Shown one piece after another: positions 9,301 through 20,415 of a stretch of DNA of 64,000 bases (the stretch's first letter is position 1; each line of letters opens with the position of its first letter). Below the pieces are notes generated by a model, which was not told the origin of the DNA, searched no databases, and was given only the letters and a program-made list of their open reading frames with translations. The DNA lies in assembly GCA_964019055.1 (NCBI GenBank), contig OZ025224.1, positions 8,840,757 to 8,904,756 of the forward strand. Reading direction: 5' to 3'. This DNA comes from Anthopleura xanthogrammica (taxonomy: Eukaryota > Cnidaria > Anthozoa > Actiniaria > Actiniidae). The position numbers and the translations under genes were made by a program.

Positions 9301-12058
9301 ACTTAACTGTCCTCAGTATATAATATAAATAAATATATATTAACAGTGTTTTTTTGATGTTCAACAGGTTGGTTGTCAGTGGCGTGTACTATGGGTTGAG
9401 TTTCAACTCTGGTAACTTATCAGGAGATTACTACGTCAACTATGCCGCATCAGGACTGGTGGAAATTCCTGCATACATTATTGCTGGAATCCTTGTTGAT
9501 AAGTAAGATTTTTGATAGAATTATAATTCCTATGTTTTACGACCATCACTTACCTCGTAAGAGGCTTGTCTGTGAGGTTCACTCCACTGTACAACCATTA
9601 CATTCACTATATTTACAACACACAATATACTCAACACATGTTGATTTTCATGGAGGGAAGTAAAATTGGAGAAACCACAGGAAAATCCCCCATGGCAAGG
9701 GACAGAACAACACATCAAGCCCCGGGGGGGGGACTCCCTTATAAAAGTGGGCGGGGGTCCTCGTCATCCCTTTTAGGGTTTGAAATCAGTGTTTTGGTCC
9801 TGCTTAGGGTGATAATGACGAGAATGCCCACCAGCTGAATTTTGTGGTCCCGCTTAGGGTATAAGACCAACAACAATGCTTCTTTTCAAAAATTGATTTT
9901 TTATTTTAATCCCATTTCCGGATTGTGTCACTTATTGATTGGTCCCTCTTAGGGGTGAAATTGCATCACTGCCACGCCCATCATCTCAAAATATAGGTCC
10001 CTTTTAGGGGTCATTTTCAGAATTTCCGATGAGGAACCCCACCCCCTTTTATAAGGGAGCCCCCCCCCCCCCGGGCATCAAGCAAACTCAACTCACATAT
10101 GCAGTTCAGCTGAGAATCTATCCCACAACCCCAGGCATAAACTACACACAGTGATAGGTATCATAAAGGTATCATAAAGTATATATTTACCATAGTTGTT
10201 TATTCCAGGGTTAACAGACGAATCCCTCTTATTGCCTACTTTATTCTTGGTGCAATCGCCCTTCTCTGTATTGTGCCAATACAAGCTATGGGTGAGTATA
10301 GAAAAACATAAATTAACACATAGCAAGTATAAATTACCTGGTAATATGCCCAGTGGCGGGTCTAAAGAACTAGAGGGTTGATACAGATTTTTAAGCACAA
10401 ACTAAGGCCCACTTAAAATTGACTGACACAATTTCACTTTGGTACCATTGGCTGCTTTCGTTGATAAGCGCTGATCAAGACAAATCCCAACAGGGAAATC
10501 ATGGAATACAATACTGTCAATCAAACAAATAGACCTCATCGGCTTGGGTGTAATGTTGTCCCATTTCAGACCACGTGTCATTCCCCAGAGTATCATTTCA
10601 TTGTTTAACGGTTGCGCATGAGAAGATACATGAATATGGATACAACTCAAACAAAGAATCTTATTCTCAAGAGATTGCAACGTGGTCTGAAATGGGACAA
10701 CAAACCACCCAAGCCGATGAGGTCTATTGTTTGGTACCTTTACATACTCTGATTGACGACAGTGTATTGCCATCATATGATATCTACATTATACTTATTC
10801 TAGGTAAGCACATAGAGCTGTCAGCAGTGGTAATGGTGTTGGCTCTGATAGGAAAGTTTACCATCTCAGCAGCATATTACCAAGTGTACATCCATGCTGC
10901 AGAACTATATCCGACAGTAATAAGGTATGTGTGGAGAAGCAGGGGCGGATCCAGGCGGGGTTTAAAACAGGAAAAATAAAATGATTAGTTAATTCAGTAA
11001 ATAAAAGAAAAAAATACATCTGAAAGTGTCCCATTGTATAAAAATAATAATATTAAAGAGTTAACATGAATAATTTAATAATTTTAAATAATAAGTTTTA
11101 TTTCGATCGGAATCAATACTTTATTAGTCTCGCAAATCTCAGTTGTCATGAGAGCCTATCCTTTTAATATTTTTTTAGAGTTAGCCACCCCCCTTTGTAA
11201 AATCCTGGATCCGCCCCTGAGAAGATATTCCAAAAATTGATGTGATCATTCTCCTGAGGAACCAAAGGTGGTATAGTGGTAGTGCTCTAACCTTTGGGAT
11301 CTCGAGTTTGATTACTTACTTTCTTTATCCACAGGACAGCTGGTGTTGGTTTTGCGTCCTTGTGTGGTCGCATTGGTGGTATGGCTGCCCCATATGTTGT
11401 GGTAAGAGGGCACTTAAATGTCTTATCAATGTAACTCTCATGCAAAAAGACCGTGGGACTTAGACTTCAGTGGCCTGTCCAAAATAAGCAAAAACCCGAT
11501 TAACACATACCTCAGATCAGATTCTTTTCAATGTATAATCTTCAGACCACGTGTCATTCTCTTGAGAATAAGATTCTTTGTTTCAGTTGTATCCATATTC
11601 GTGTGCCTTCTCGTGCGCAACCGTTAAACAAAGAAATGATACTCTAGGGAATGACACATGGTCTTGAGAATGAAATTCTTTGTTTGAGTTGTATCCATAT
11701 TCATGTATCTTCTCATGCGCAACCATTAAACAAAGAAATGCTACCCAATACTCTCAAGCTTAGAGGGTCGAGAATGTAAATTTGTATCTAAATTTTGAAG
11801 TTACAAACCCCTGGATCCACTACATGTTACATTTAAAAAATTTAACAATCATTTCATGTTTCGTTACAGGATAGTACACCTCTGATTTTCCCTGCGATAA
11901 TCTTCGGAATTGCATCCATGACAGCTGGTATCGTGACATTTTTCCTTCCCGAAACGAAAGGCAAGCCACTACCAGACTACATCCATGAGGATACAAGTCA
12001 GGATGGCATTTTGAAGGTCGATGAAAAGGAAGACAAAGACCAAACGACTGCGCTCTGA
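6341..12058 (+). CDS. SLC22-family organic ion transporter, complete (527 aa)
   Basis: Predicted 12-helix plasma-membrane MFS transporter for organic cations or anions; substrate not predictable. Exons: 6341-6667, 7184-7418, 7493-7688, 8484-8714, 9368-9502, 10209-10291, 10804-10924, 11335-11401, 11870-12058 (TGA). All phases join without a stop. The ATG at 6341 is chosen because the upstream in-frame start is TTG and the paralogue starts at the same place. Family marks: GDFSKFQ and helix 1 (residues 30-57), a glycosylatable cysteine-bearing loop, the MFS motif [19 protein letters not shown] (131-149), PESPRWL (256-262), AELYPTVIR (435-443) and [12 protein letters not shown] (489-500). Length is close to the usual 530-560, with a somewhat short first extracellular loop. 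Introns are filled with SINEs and MITEs. Exon 2 is nearly identical to that of the divergent neighbour. Confidence 0.93.
6815..6965. mobile_element. Degenerate hAT-type MITE in intron 1
   Basis: Left end TTATCCAGGATTTTTTTAG and right end CTAGATCTGCCCCTGATTGG look like worn copies of the CAGGGGCGGATCCAGG ends seen intact at 10940-11219. The centre is G-rich. Confidence 0.45.
7030..7167 (+). mobile_element. MITE 'M' family copy before exon 2
   Basis: Carries TTTCAGACCATCTTTCATTC, AGTATCATTTCTTTGTTTAA, AATATGGATACTTGTAACTC and the terminal GCCCAAGGTAAAGAGGTCTA. The terminal block abuts the 3' splice region of exon 2. The same junction occurs in the minus-strand paralogue. Confidence 0.6.
7847..7920 (+). 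repeat. GAAGATGAAGAGGAG minisatellite
   Basis: Four or so purine-rich 15-bp units (GAGGAGGAAGATGAA) in intron 3 of the SLC22 gene. It would encode Glu/Asp but is not joined to any exon. Confidence 0.75.
8295..8365 (-). repeat. tRNA-like fragment
   Basis: On the minus strand TGTAGCTCAGTTGGTTAGAG matches a tRNA A box and D-arm. The expected B box is degraded (CCTGAACGAAAACTC). Not a working tRNA; probably a SINE head or tRNA pseudogene. Confidence 0.4.
8730..9262 (-). mobile_element. SINE family S with ~6-unit 57-bp tail array
   Basis: On the minus strand: tRNA-like head near 9262-9200 (GGTTTGATTCC B box), body with GAGGGTTTTTTCTC and AATTCCAATTCAATC, then about six tandem 57-bp units. The units are built on CTGTGAGTTAGCCATGCCC, TGACTTAGATCAGCCC and AGAGGTTGTTTCAGGGTT. 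It lies in intron 4 of SLC22. Head, body and array are continuous, so the array grows from the SINE's own 3' tail. Confidence 0.8.
9640..10140 (-). mobile_element. SINE family S interrupted by another transposon
   Basis: Body (TTTTCCTGTGGTTTCTCC on the minus strand) lies at 9650-9720 and the head side at 10076-10140. They are split by the 355-bp element at 9721-10075. The 8-base sequence CATCAAGC is present on both sides of the insert, so the SINE was there first. Confidence 0.65.
9721..10075. mobile_element. MITE with CCCGGGGG ends and 8-bp target duplication
   Basis: Inverted ends are CCCGGGGGGGGGACTCCC followed by TTATAAAAGTGGG, and at the far end CCCCCTTTTATAAGGGAG followed by a C run and CCGGG. 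CATCAAGC flanks both sides (9713-9720 and 10076-10083). Eight-base duplications fit hAT, P, Merlin or Zisupton classes; I cannot choose between them. Internal sub-repeats contain CCTCTTAGGG/CCTTTTAGGG. Non-coding. Confidence 0.8.
10521..10734. mobile_element. MITE 'M' family, full copy with ~65-bp inverted arms
   Basis: Left arm CAAACAAATAGACCTCATCG and right arm CGATGAGGTCTATTGTTTGG are inverted. Inner blocks also pair: GTTGTCCCATTTCAGACCAC with GTGGTCTGAAATGGGACAAC. The centre has AAGAATCTTATTCTCAAGAG. This is the reference copy for the fragments listed elsewhere. It lies in intron 6 of SLC22. Confidence 0.8.
10940..11219. mobile_element. hAT-type MITE just after exon 7
   Basis: Ends CAGGGGCGGATCCAGG and CCTGGATCCGCCCCTG are exact reverse complements, the common hAT-MITE terminus. 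Flanks share AGAAG, a possible worn target duplication. It starts 15 bases after the 5' splice site at 10924. AT-rich, non-coding centre. Confidence 0.85.
11262..11320 (+). mobile_element. SINE family S head fragment
   Basis: AAGGTGGTATAGTGGTAGTG (A-box side) and GGATCTCGAGTTTGATTAC (B-box side) match the head of the family. The fragment ends 14 bases before the 3' splice site of SLC22 exon 8. Confidence 0.55.
11540..11760. repeat. Rearranged MITE 'M' family copies
   Basis: Two partial units in tandem share ATTCTTTGTTT, AGTTGTATCCATATTC and the CTCATGCGCAACCATTAAAC / CTCGTGCGCAACCGTTAAAC block. The second has lost its outer arm. Intron 8 of SLC22. Confidence 0.55.
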
Positions 12059-13168
12059 GGAATGAGAACAAGGAGTCTGATACACACTTACGCCCTAAGC
12101 CGGAAGAAGTATGGAAGTGACATTTTTTAAAGATAACAAACTAATCTCATTTCATATAAGATGGCAGTAAATGTTGTAATTGTTGTAAGCAAGTTTTTTT
12201 TATCTTAAGATATTTAGTTTTATTATATGAAATAGAGTGTGATGTTGAGTGACATCAAAATGATAAGATTGATATCCCCACTCCCACCAGTGGATATACG
12301 ATTTTTATCAACACTGGTGGTGTCATTAAAAACTTTTACTCAAAAGTCAAATTTTCTATTATTTTTCATTGGAGATTTCATATAGAAGATTTCGCTGCGC
12401 TCACTCGTGAGAGATAATATCAACACTCGAAGATAAAATTCGTATCTCCGCGCGACCATGTAATATCCTCTATCACTTATACAACTGCCAGTGAAAATAC
12501 GGAGCGCCAAAACAAATCCCGGAGATACGCAGGTCAAGTGTAAAAACCGGGAATATAAGCATGTTTTACCCCCCAGCTATATGACATTGGCATTTTTCCC
12601 CAATACTATTTCCTTAATTATAGATTTTTATACCGTGACGCTAATTTCGTTACCTAACTAACTTTTCTTATGCATTTTTCATTAATTTGACCTCCAGCTG
12701 TGGGACTCTTGGGTTGGTCTGTTTTTGGACTGGGAAAATGGGATTTCATGCACTGAGACTGGAAATTAGCCATTACTGGGATTGAGATTTCGCAAAATCT
12801 CTAACTCTAACTAGAAAACTCGGACTGGGATTTTGCAAAAGCTTGGAAATGGGATTAGAACCCCCCCCCCCCCCCCTTCCTTCAGGACCCTTCTCAAAGT
12901 ATGTGTGAGCTTATTTGAATATCCCGAATTATTATATACGTGTGATAGAATGGGATTTTTGTTTTAAGGGGGTTTTAATTATTAGTGAATACTAGTCAAG
13001 ATTGAGGTTCCAAGTAAATGTTCCGGCTTATCATAAAAACATTCAAAATGTTTGTGGACTTCTCTAGCATTTTATTAGAGTTATAACCTTGGACGTAACG
13101 TTTTCCACTGTCATTCCCTTGAGTATTATTTCTTTGTATTCCCAACGAGAGGTAAAGAGACACGAGAT

Positions 13169-13497
13169 TAGGGATAAGGTCAAAACAATTGTCATATTAC
13201 GGTACCCGATTCTGGGGGAGGGGTGGTGTTACCCGGTACCCACCACCTCTGGAAGTGAAATCCTGGATTTTCTCCTCAAATATCTCCAAAACTAAAAGTC
13301 AAATCGCAGCAATAAATGTACTGTCTGTTTTCATATATGCTCAACAACGTATTTGTGGATAGAAATAGTCACTACGGACACCCAGTATCGAGCATTTCAA
13401 CAGCTCTCTGAGGGGGAGGGGGTATCTACCGGTACCCACCACCTAAATCAATAAAATCGGGTCCCTATTTTGGACAATGTTTTGACCTTGTCCCTTA
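13169..13497. mobile_element. MITE with AGGGATAAGGTCAAAAC-type ends
   Basis: Left end GGGATAAGGTCAAAACAATT and right end AATGTTTTGACCTTGTCCC are inverted. Next inside, GGGTACC/GGTACCCACCACCT blocks occur in both halves. TTA lies at both edges. About 330 bp and non-coding. Confidence 0.7.
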
Positions 13498-13854
13498 CGT
13501 GGTGGGAAATGAAGAAAATAAAAAGTCTATTAAAGCATCATGGTAACATCGCTCCTTTCACTCATTCGTTCAATCACTCAGTCACTCAATCCACCTATCA
13601 GTAAAACTATTTCTATCAAATGAATGAGTCCTCGCCCCAGAGAACCCTTTCTAAGCCACACGATAACACCAATCAAGACAAGTCACGCCCACTCAATGGT
13701 GAGAATTGCCCCAAGTCATTCATCTTTTATCGGGGTCAGTTTGTGGTCTTTTCTCGTCAAACGTATACTGAAAGGATACTGTTAGGAGTAGTGAAGTCCT
13801 TCTTATGAACGCCAAAAAAACTTTCAAAATTCTATCAAAAAACTTGAAGTTTTA

Positions 13855-14095
13855 TCGAACCCTGAAACTAAACAACCTCTCGGCTGGTTTTGCGAAGAAA
13901 GAAAAATCGGTCAGAGAACCTCACGAAAAACCCTTGAATCAAAAAGGTGTGAGCTCGATTCCCTGCTTAAATCAAGGGAGATATACACAACAAACTCCAA
14001 AAACATGCAACGCAGAGTCCAGGAATCAAACCCCTGAGGTGATAGGAAAATGTACTTCCGCTACCCCTGATTCCCTGGGGGAAAACATCTCTTTT
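13855..14095 (-). mobile_element. SINE family S relic
   Basis: Minus strand: head at about 14090-14010 with the B box GGGTTTGATTCC, then the body, ending in one worn tail unit (AGAGGTTGTTTAGTTTCAGG). Strongly mutated. Confidence 0.5.
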
Positions 14096-15496
14096 TTCGA
14101 AGCATCTTGTTGGTGCATTCCTACGGTACGAGTAGTAGGTAGAAGTGATTAACTTGCAAGTTCGAATAGAATATTTTTGATTCTCTGCGCAAAGTTTAGT
14201 AGCCAGAAAAAGACCTCTAGAACTGAGCAGGTTTAGATCACTTAGGAAATGCCTTTTCTAACAAAGTCAAAAATCCCAGACTTTGTGGTAAAAATATTTT
14301 GTAGCAGTGTTTTTCCCTGTAAGTGCGTGGAGATCATGTTTCTTTCCTTACGTAAGTTTTAGCGGCCAGAAAAAGACCTCTTCAAGTAGGATCGAACCAC
14401 TGAAATACTTTGCCCTTTCGGATAAGAGCCAAAAATACTCATCTGCCGCAAGTCAACCAGCCCCTACCTAAATAGCCCAGAACTGGACCCACTTTTCTAA
14501 ATCACTATAAAATACGGCATGTGCGTGAGTTGAACAAAAGAAAAGCCTTAAAAATAAAGGGCGCGTCCACGTGTGTGTAATCTGAAGAAAATCTTATCTC
14601 TTTACTCGGCGTCCCAGTTCTTCATTTATTCGCTCTTTCCTTGTAAGGTCGCGTGTTCGAGGAGCTAAAAGTAGATAAAACTATTAAATGATGCAAAAGC
14701 TGAAGGAGATTCAAATTTCCGTTCTAAACCTCCTCGTTAACGGAAAGGAAACCAAGTCACCGACTGACTGACTATCAGTCAACGCGATACTGCTCGGCAG
14801 ATTAAGCATTAAAAGATTGGGCCAGTGAGAAGGTGGTTAAGGTTAACGTTGCGGCATTGTTATCTAAAATCGGAGTTAAACCCAGCGAACGAAAGTAATG
14901 ATAAATATTTTCATCTCGGATTGAATAACGTTGACCTGAACCTCCCAACATCAACAGGGCGTGCGGTAGTATACTTTGGTTCGTTTAGTTAGAAAGCGGG
15001 ACGCAATGGAACCGGAAGTTCAAAGACACCGGAAATGCGGTATGATTGTATTGGAGTACAAAACCGCGCAACTGTGAAACACACTTCAGAAGATTCAAAT
15101 ATTGTGCTGATACTAATATATTCAAACTGGCTTTCTCGGACTTGAACTACGTTTTCATTTCGTAAAGTTTACAGATCATCATCAATTTGAGAAATCTTCA
15201 CCAGATCTATGCTAGTATAATCCCATTTGACCACAGCCCTGGATTATTTAATGGTAAATGAACAGTCTACACGATGTATTTTTGTGGCATACCTTCTTTG
15301 AGTCGATCACTAAATCCATGCGACAGAGCAAGAAACCCTGATCTAGCTTCATTCAGCTCAGGTAAGGACTTACTAAATAATATTATTAATTGATATTAGA
15401 GGCTATTATCTTTGTCAGCTGTAAGAGTTGTGGGAGTGTAATGTGATTTTATGACAGCTCGACTAACGCAACATTTTGGAAAGTTCTGGACGGGAA

Positions 15497-15621
15497 AGCG
15501 CCGAAGACGATAGAAAACTCGTATTTTTATTTGCTTATCCATAACGTGATATCTTTTTCCCAACACGAAGGTAGTCACGAACGAAGTAAAAGTCACGATA
15601 TCTTATCGTGTTTTCGGCGCT
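15497..15621. repeat. Foldback repeat
   Basis: Arms AGCGCCGAAGACGATAGA and ATCTTATCGTGTTTTCGGCGCT form an imperfect stem, with CACGATATC/ATAACGTGATATC inside. Probably a MITE remnant. Confidence 0.5.
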
Positions 15622-17105
15622 CTTATTTCACGAAAAAGTTTTTAAATTAGTAATAACATGCTGTGATTTGAGCGTGGTTCGATTCGCTCTGAGCATAAAT
15701 GAATCTATCTAGACAATGTTTACAAACACAGCTATTGTTATGCTAAGATTAATACTAATACTACCTTCTGGAAGATTTTCCACGAGGTATATCTTAAGCA
15801 AAACTTATCTCTTTTATCGCATTAAGATTAATAAAAATATTTTGGAAATAACATAACGTCGTGTCATCCAATATTAGGAATAAAATCGTGATCAGAATGA
15901 TTAACCGCCACGATTAATCGCAATATCAGCTTTCATGTGATTATGGAGGCGTGATAAATAGATTCATTGGTCAACAATTCATCTTAATTCTTCGTCTTAT
16001 TTTTAGAGGGATTTAAAAACTGTTCAATAGTTTGTAGACTAATACTTATAGAGGCTAGTAGATCTTAGAGTGATTTAGTTTACGTAACCCGTGAAATAGT
16101 TAGTAGACTATTAGAGGTTAGTAGATGTTATTTCCATTGTTTTCTTTTGTGTTAATTTGACTTTTTATTTTTGTTTCACATATTAAAATCATTATTCTAA
16201 TCATTTTATTTTAATTCAAAAAATCACACTTAGATAGATTCGTAGTGGTTTTTTTAATCTAGATTTTATTATGTGGGAGCTTCGTGACGCGCAGATAATG
16301 TACCGGAAATAGAAAAATGTTCCATTCTAAATCGAAATACAGTCACTTCCGTGAAACCGGAAGTGATCATGATTAAATATGGTAATCACTGAAGTGCGTT
16401 ATACAGTAATATAACATAAATTTTGTGCACTAATAAACCATTATATTCATTCATCCTTTTCTGGCATAATGACCAGTGTTACTTTTATTAAGATGAGGAC
16501 CGAGTGCCGAAGCGCATCATGGGAGTTGTAGTATTGAGCAAGTTAAGACATATACTAGTGTCGTTATCACTCTCCCTGATGTGACGTCATAACACTTAAG
16601 GCTCTTAAAAATGACGTAGTGTTGGAATTCTACTACGTCTGGATGAATCTATTGCTATAGAATTTCTCATTGAATGGTTTTTGAATCACCTTTCGAATGA
16701 TATTGATTTTATCGTGCTTTGATTCATGTGTGTGTTCAGGACGTGAGCCGCACACTTCGAAGGGCTGGTCAGTTCTCAGTGACCTCAGTACCTTTATAGA
16801 CTGAAATATTGTCGTCTGGCTTATCTTTTGTGCTAACATCTTCTAACCTCAAGCGCACAGGAGTAGAACTGATTACGAAAATAATCGCAGAATATCAAAC
16901 GCTGCTCAAGCACAGGCCAATAGAAATACGAAAAAAAAAAAATTTCGTCTATTTTCAAGAGGGTAGTATCTATCACACCTATGTTGTGGATCTCCGCTTT
17001 CATCTGCGAGGGCACCAGTAGGGAGGGTCCAGCCCGTTCCCAGTACACTACCTTACTCGTGCAAATATAACAGTAATTTATGATTTTTAAAATTTCAGTT
17101 AGCTT

Positions 17106-17230
17106 AGACCCCTTGCAGCACGTCGGAATGCAGTTACAAAGGGGTGAACGCAGGCTCCAAAATGCTCTGATTTGATTGACTAAAATATTGCACCAGGTCC
17201 CCATATGGCCTAACCCCCGAAAATATACTC
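17106..17230. repeat. Diverged 'CTTGCAGCAC' foldback family copy
   Basis: CCCTTGCAGCACGTCGGAAT matches CCCTTGCAGCACTTTGGAAT at 36586. The second half is poorly preserved. Related copies: 36586-36705 and 50432-50552. Confidence 0.4.
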
Positions 17231-17267
17231 GGCTATCATTATATGTCCTAATGGAACCTGAGAGATG

Positions 17268-17451
17268 TCGAATTAGAGGGTCGGGATCCCTGTGGATAGT
17301 CCAGGAATAAACTAAGGAAGAATAAAGAGGAAAAAAGGATATTCCAACCCAAAGGATCCTCGAATTAGAGGGTCGGGATCCCTGTGGATAGTCCAGGAAT
17401 AAACTAAGGAAGAATAAAGAGGAAAAAAGGATATTCCAACCCAAAGGATCC
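17268..17451. repeat. Exact 92-bp tandem duplication
   Basis: Two head-to-tail 92-bp copies beginning TCGAATTAGAGGGTCGGGAT, identical apart from the edges. The minus-strand open frame across them (16833-17495) exists only because the duplication length is near a codon multiple and shows no known domain. Confidence 0.85.
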
Positions 17452-17726
17452 TCAAAACAGAGTTCCTTGTGGAGAGGACTAGTGTTATCGGCCAATCCCT
17501 TTCGGTTTCATAACATGTTTTCATACGAGTTCCTTTCGATATTTTATAAATGTACCGTTTCAGTACCGCCAACCGCCTCGTTTTCAATCAGTGACGTCAT
17601 ATTATTGTCGTTTTTCGGTATTAAGTTTCATTACAGCACCACCAGCAACATTAACTAGTATATCGTTAGTATATGCGCACGTCTTGAATCAACTGTACGA
17701 ATATTTTTCAATTCTTATCAACTAAA

Positions 17727-17817
17727 ATGACCAGTTCTCGTCGTGCTACCTTTTACATGCTCGGCCCTGCCGTTGGTTTTCCCCAGAAAGCAACACGACC
17801 TCAGCCACGACATTTTG
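17727..17817 (+). other. Possible orphan first exon
   Basis: An ATG in good context opens 30 codons beginning MTSSRRATFYMLGPAVGF and ends at a consensus 5' splice site (G|GTAAG) in phase 1. No in-frame downstream exon of its own is recognised before CCDC50. Its phase would allow splicing to CCDC50 exon 2 (24445), making it a conceivable alternative first exon. It could equally be chance. The sequence matches no family that I can name. Confidence 0.25.
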
Positions 17818-20415
17818 GTAAGAAATTTGTGAAATTTCTAATGTAACGTCAATTTTTCGGTGTTTCACCTTCCTGTTATACGAGCGTCTTGGTATTTAAC
17901 TTATAACTTTGATTACGAGATACTTGACTTTAATGATTTGCATGGTCTCAACCACCTTGTCGGTACCACAACCCTACAATTTTTGGATGCTATTCATAAG
18001 TATCATTCTGCGATCTCCTAGTCTATAGAAAGGGTCACATTGTTCTAGAAATATTTGGCCTTTTGGTTTAGCTGGCTTTAAGTACTAGAAATATTGGCTC
18101 CAGACTAATAGAAATATTTCAAAATGGCTTATTTTTGACCCTATTCTCATGAGAACAGGGTGTATTTTAGTCCACGGGTCTGTTTTAGATATTACATGGA
18201 ATGGTATGTCGTGATATGTTCTTACTTAGATGGCCTTGAGAGTGTAGCCCAAACAAGCCAGATCAAAACGGGAAACTGAAACAGAAGACTTTCGATTGTG
18301 GTTTCAATCAGCTTAGATTCTAGAGTTATAACAAAAATCACTGAAACTTAAAGACAATTCGTGCCAAAATCAGAGATCCAGTTGTCGACTTCCCATAAAA
18401 TTGCAAATTCTTATTTTTTCCTTTCTCTTTCTTTCGAAATCGCTCTCGTATTTCAATGCGACAATGGGAGCTATAGTCAAAAATTTTTTGTGGTTTTACG
18501 AGCTGAAGCCGTGCTTGTTCCCTGAGAATAACACTTAACAGGCCTCAAATGCTAAACCCTTGGCTCTCGTTCTGTGAGCGAATATTGGAATTCGGAATTC
18601 ACCATTCCCTCATTACGTCTTGATACCACTAACACCAGAATCCTCCGTCTTCGAATTTATTTTTTTCTTCAAGTGTTTGAACTCCTTTGGAAGTCACAAG
18701 ATAATGTTGCTAATTAGGCCAAAAAAAGAACTACGTAAAGGATTCTGGTAGTAGTGCGGGTATATCAAGCGTAATAAGGGGAATCGAGAATTGGAAGTGT
18801 TGAGTTTTTGCGGAAAGGCGGAAAACCGGAGAAACTTGTGAAAAACCTCGCATGAAGCCTTCGGCGATGGAGAGATCCAACAATTAACCAGACAGGCAAC
18901 TCTATTCACATAGATATAGTCTACTGACTCTATGATAGCGAGATCGATTCTTGGGTCGTATTTGTGAAAGGCAAGCTCCCTCGCAGACTGTTATGCCACC
19001 CATGCTTCCCAAAAGCTATTCAGCCACTTCTCCTACTTTCAGTTCATGGTTATTAGACGAGGCTAATTATTTAGGGAACTAATCCTGTAAACTACAAGTA
19101 GAGCGGATGTATTGGTTTCACACCCAAAAACACATTAAGTTCGATATGGTACTTAGGGCCATTGGCACTAGCGGGGTGGCATCGTGGACCAAACTTTGTT
19201 CAAGCCAGAGCGCTCACTTATTATTCAAAGATCTCCTGGAGATCCGAGAAAAAAACAACACAACGAGAAGGTGACGCCAGAGAGAGTGACCAGTAAAAAG
19301 CGCTTGTGCTTGAAACTCTAGAGTGAAAGCGGAGAGGAGATGGAGCTTCTCGAAATCCCAATTACTGACTTTTCTCGTCGAGTACTTCCTCACGCTTTCT
19401 CACCTCAAGGAAGTAAGCGATGTGCGACTTTGGGGAAGTCTGGAGTGGCGCCGGTCGAAGTGAAATGAAATGATTGTGTCACTTTGCGCAAAATGACATG
19501 GTATAGGAACTGAGTACGTCATAACTGTTATCCGCGAACATACTATCTGGCCAACCCTATAATATATGACACTAGACCTTTTTCATACTGATTTAATCCA
19601 GGAAATCTCGTGATGTTACTGTCATTTTATTTTCGGTTTTTAAGCCCTTGATTGATGTCAAGGGTTTTCTATAACTCATTGAGGATCATTACTAAATTAA
19701 AAACCTGGAACCAGAGCAAAATCTTTACTTAGAGATATTTCGGCTGTATCTCACGATCCATCAGTCAAGTCTTAGATGACAAAACATGTGAAGTCAAAGT
19801 TGTTGTATAAATGAGCATTACGATTTCACTGGGAATCCTGGGGAATCCTGCCCCAAGTGAAGTATGGACGTACTTATCAAGGCACTTAGGATTGGAATAT
19901 TTGTGTACTGAGAGGCTTTTTACAATGTTTTGTCATGTATAATAAAAGATACTTAAAGGCACGTTCTATAAAGGAATTTACAATGGTAGATAAAAGCGTA
20001 TCTCGGAAATAAGGTGGGCGAAAACGGAAATACACACCCTCCACCCCTGAGGGCGATTTTGACGATATGTCATGTCATTATAGAAACATTTCCAAATATC
20101 ATAACTAAGGATCTATGACTTAAGAATATACAGGATAAATTAGATATTAATTACTAAGTAAAATAATTTTTTCAATATTTTTTATTTTTATCGAAAAATA
20201 TTATAAAAGAAGTATAGATAAGATTTTCGAAAATCCCCCATTGTTTTGTCGTCCAATCAGGTCGTTTTATCATAGAATCCCCGGATGTCAACAAAGACCA
20301 GACGGAAACGGGGGGCGATCGAGAAACACCGCGGTCGTGTGAGATAATCGAAGAAACACTTTGCTTGTCAAATGTAGCCTAGCAATTTTGTAATTTTCGA
20401 CGCCATTATACGAAA
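17818..20415. other. Intergenic region upstream of CCDC50
   Basis: Contains a worn SINE (18785-19000) and unremarkable AT-rich DNA. The last 150 bases (about 20270-20415) are richer in CpG and precede the CCDC50 start, so they are the likely promoter and 5' UTR. No other gene was seen. Confidence 0.5.
18785..19000 (-). mobile_element. Old SINE family S relic
   Basis: Minus strand: head near 19000-18950 (GGGTGGCATAACAGTCTGCG, then ACCCAAGAATCGATC), body GAGGTTTTTCACAAG and TTTTCCGCCTTTCC. Heavily mutated but collinear with better copies. Confidence 0.5.

Larger units (their letters stand above)
12059..17726. other. Gene-poor intergenic region
   Basis: Holds the 3' flank of SLC22, an old repeat at about 12238-12555, a poly-C run (12860-12877), a MITE (13169-13497), a SINE relic (13855-14095), partial repeats sharing AGAAAAAGACCTCT at 14160-14420, and a foldback (15497-15621). 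Open frames at 13620-14152 run across the SINE and are not credible. No other exon was recognised. Confidence 0.5.

Noticed and set aside
16833..17495. 220-residue minus-strand open frame
   Set aside because: Crosses an exact 92-bp tandem duplication and a foldback relic; repeats its own segment and shows no known domain.
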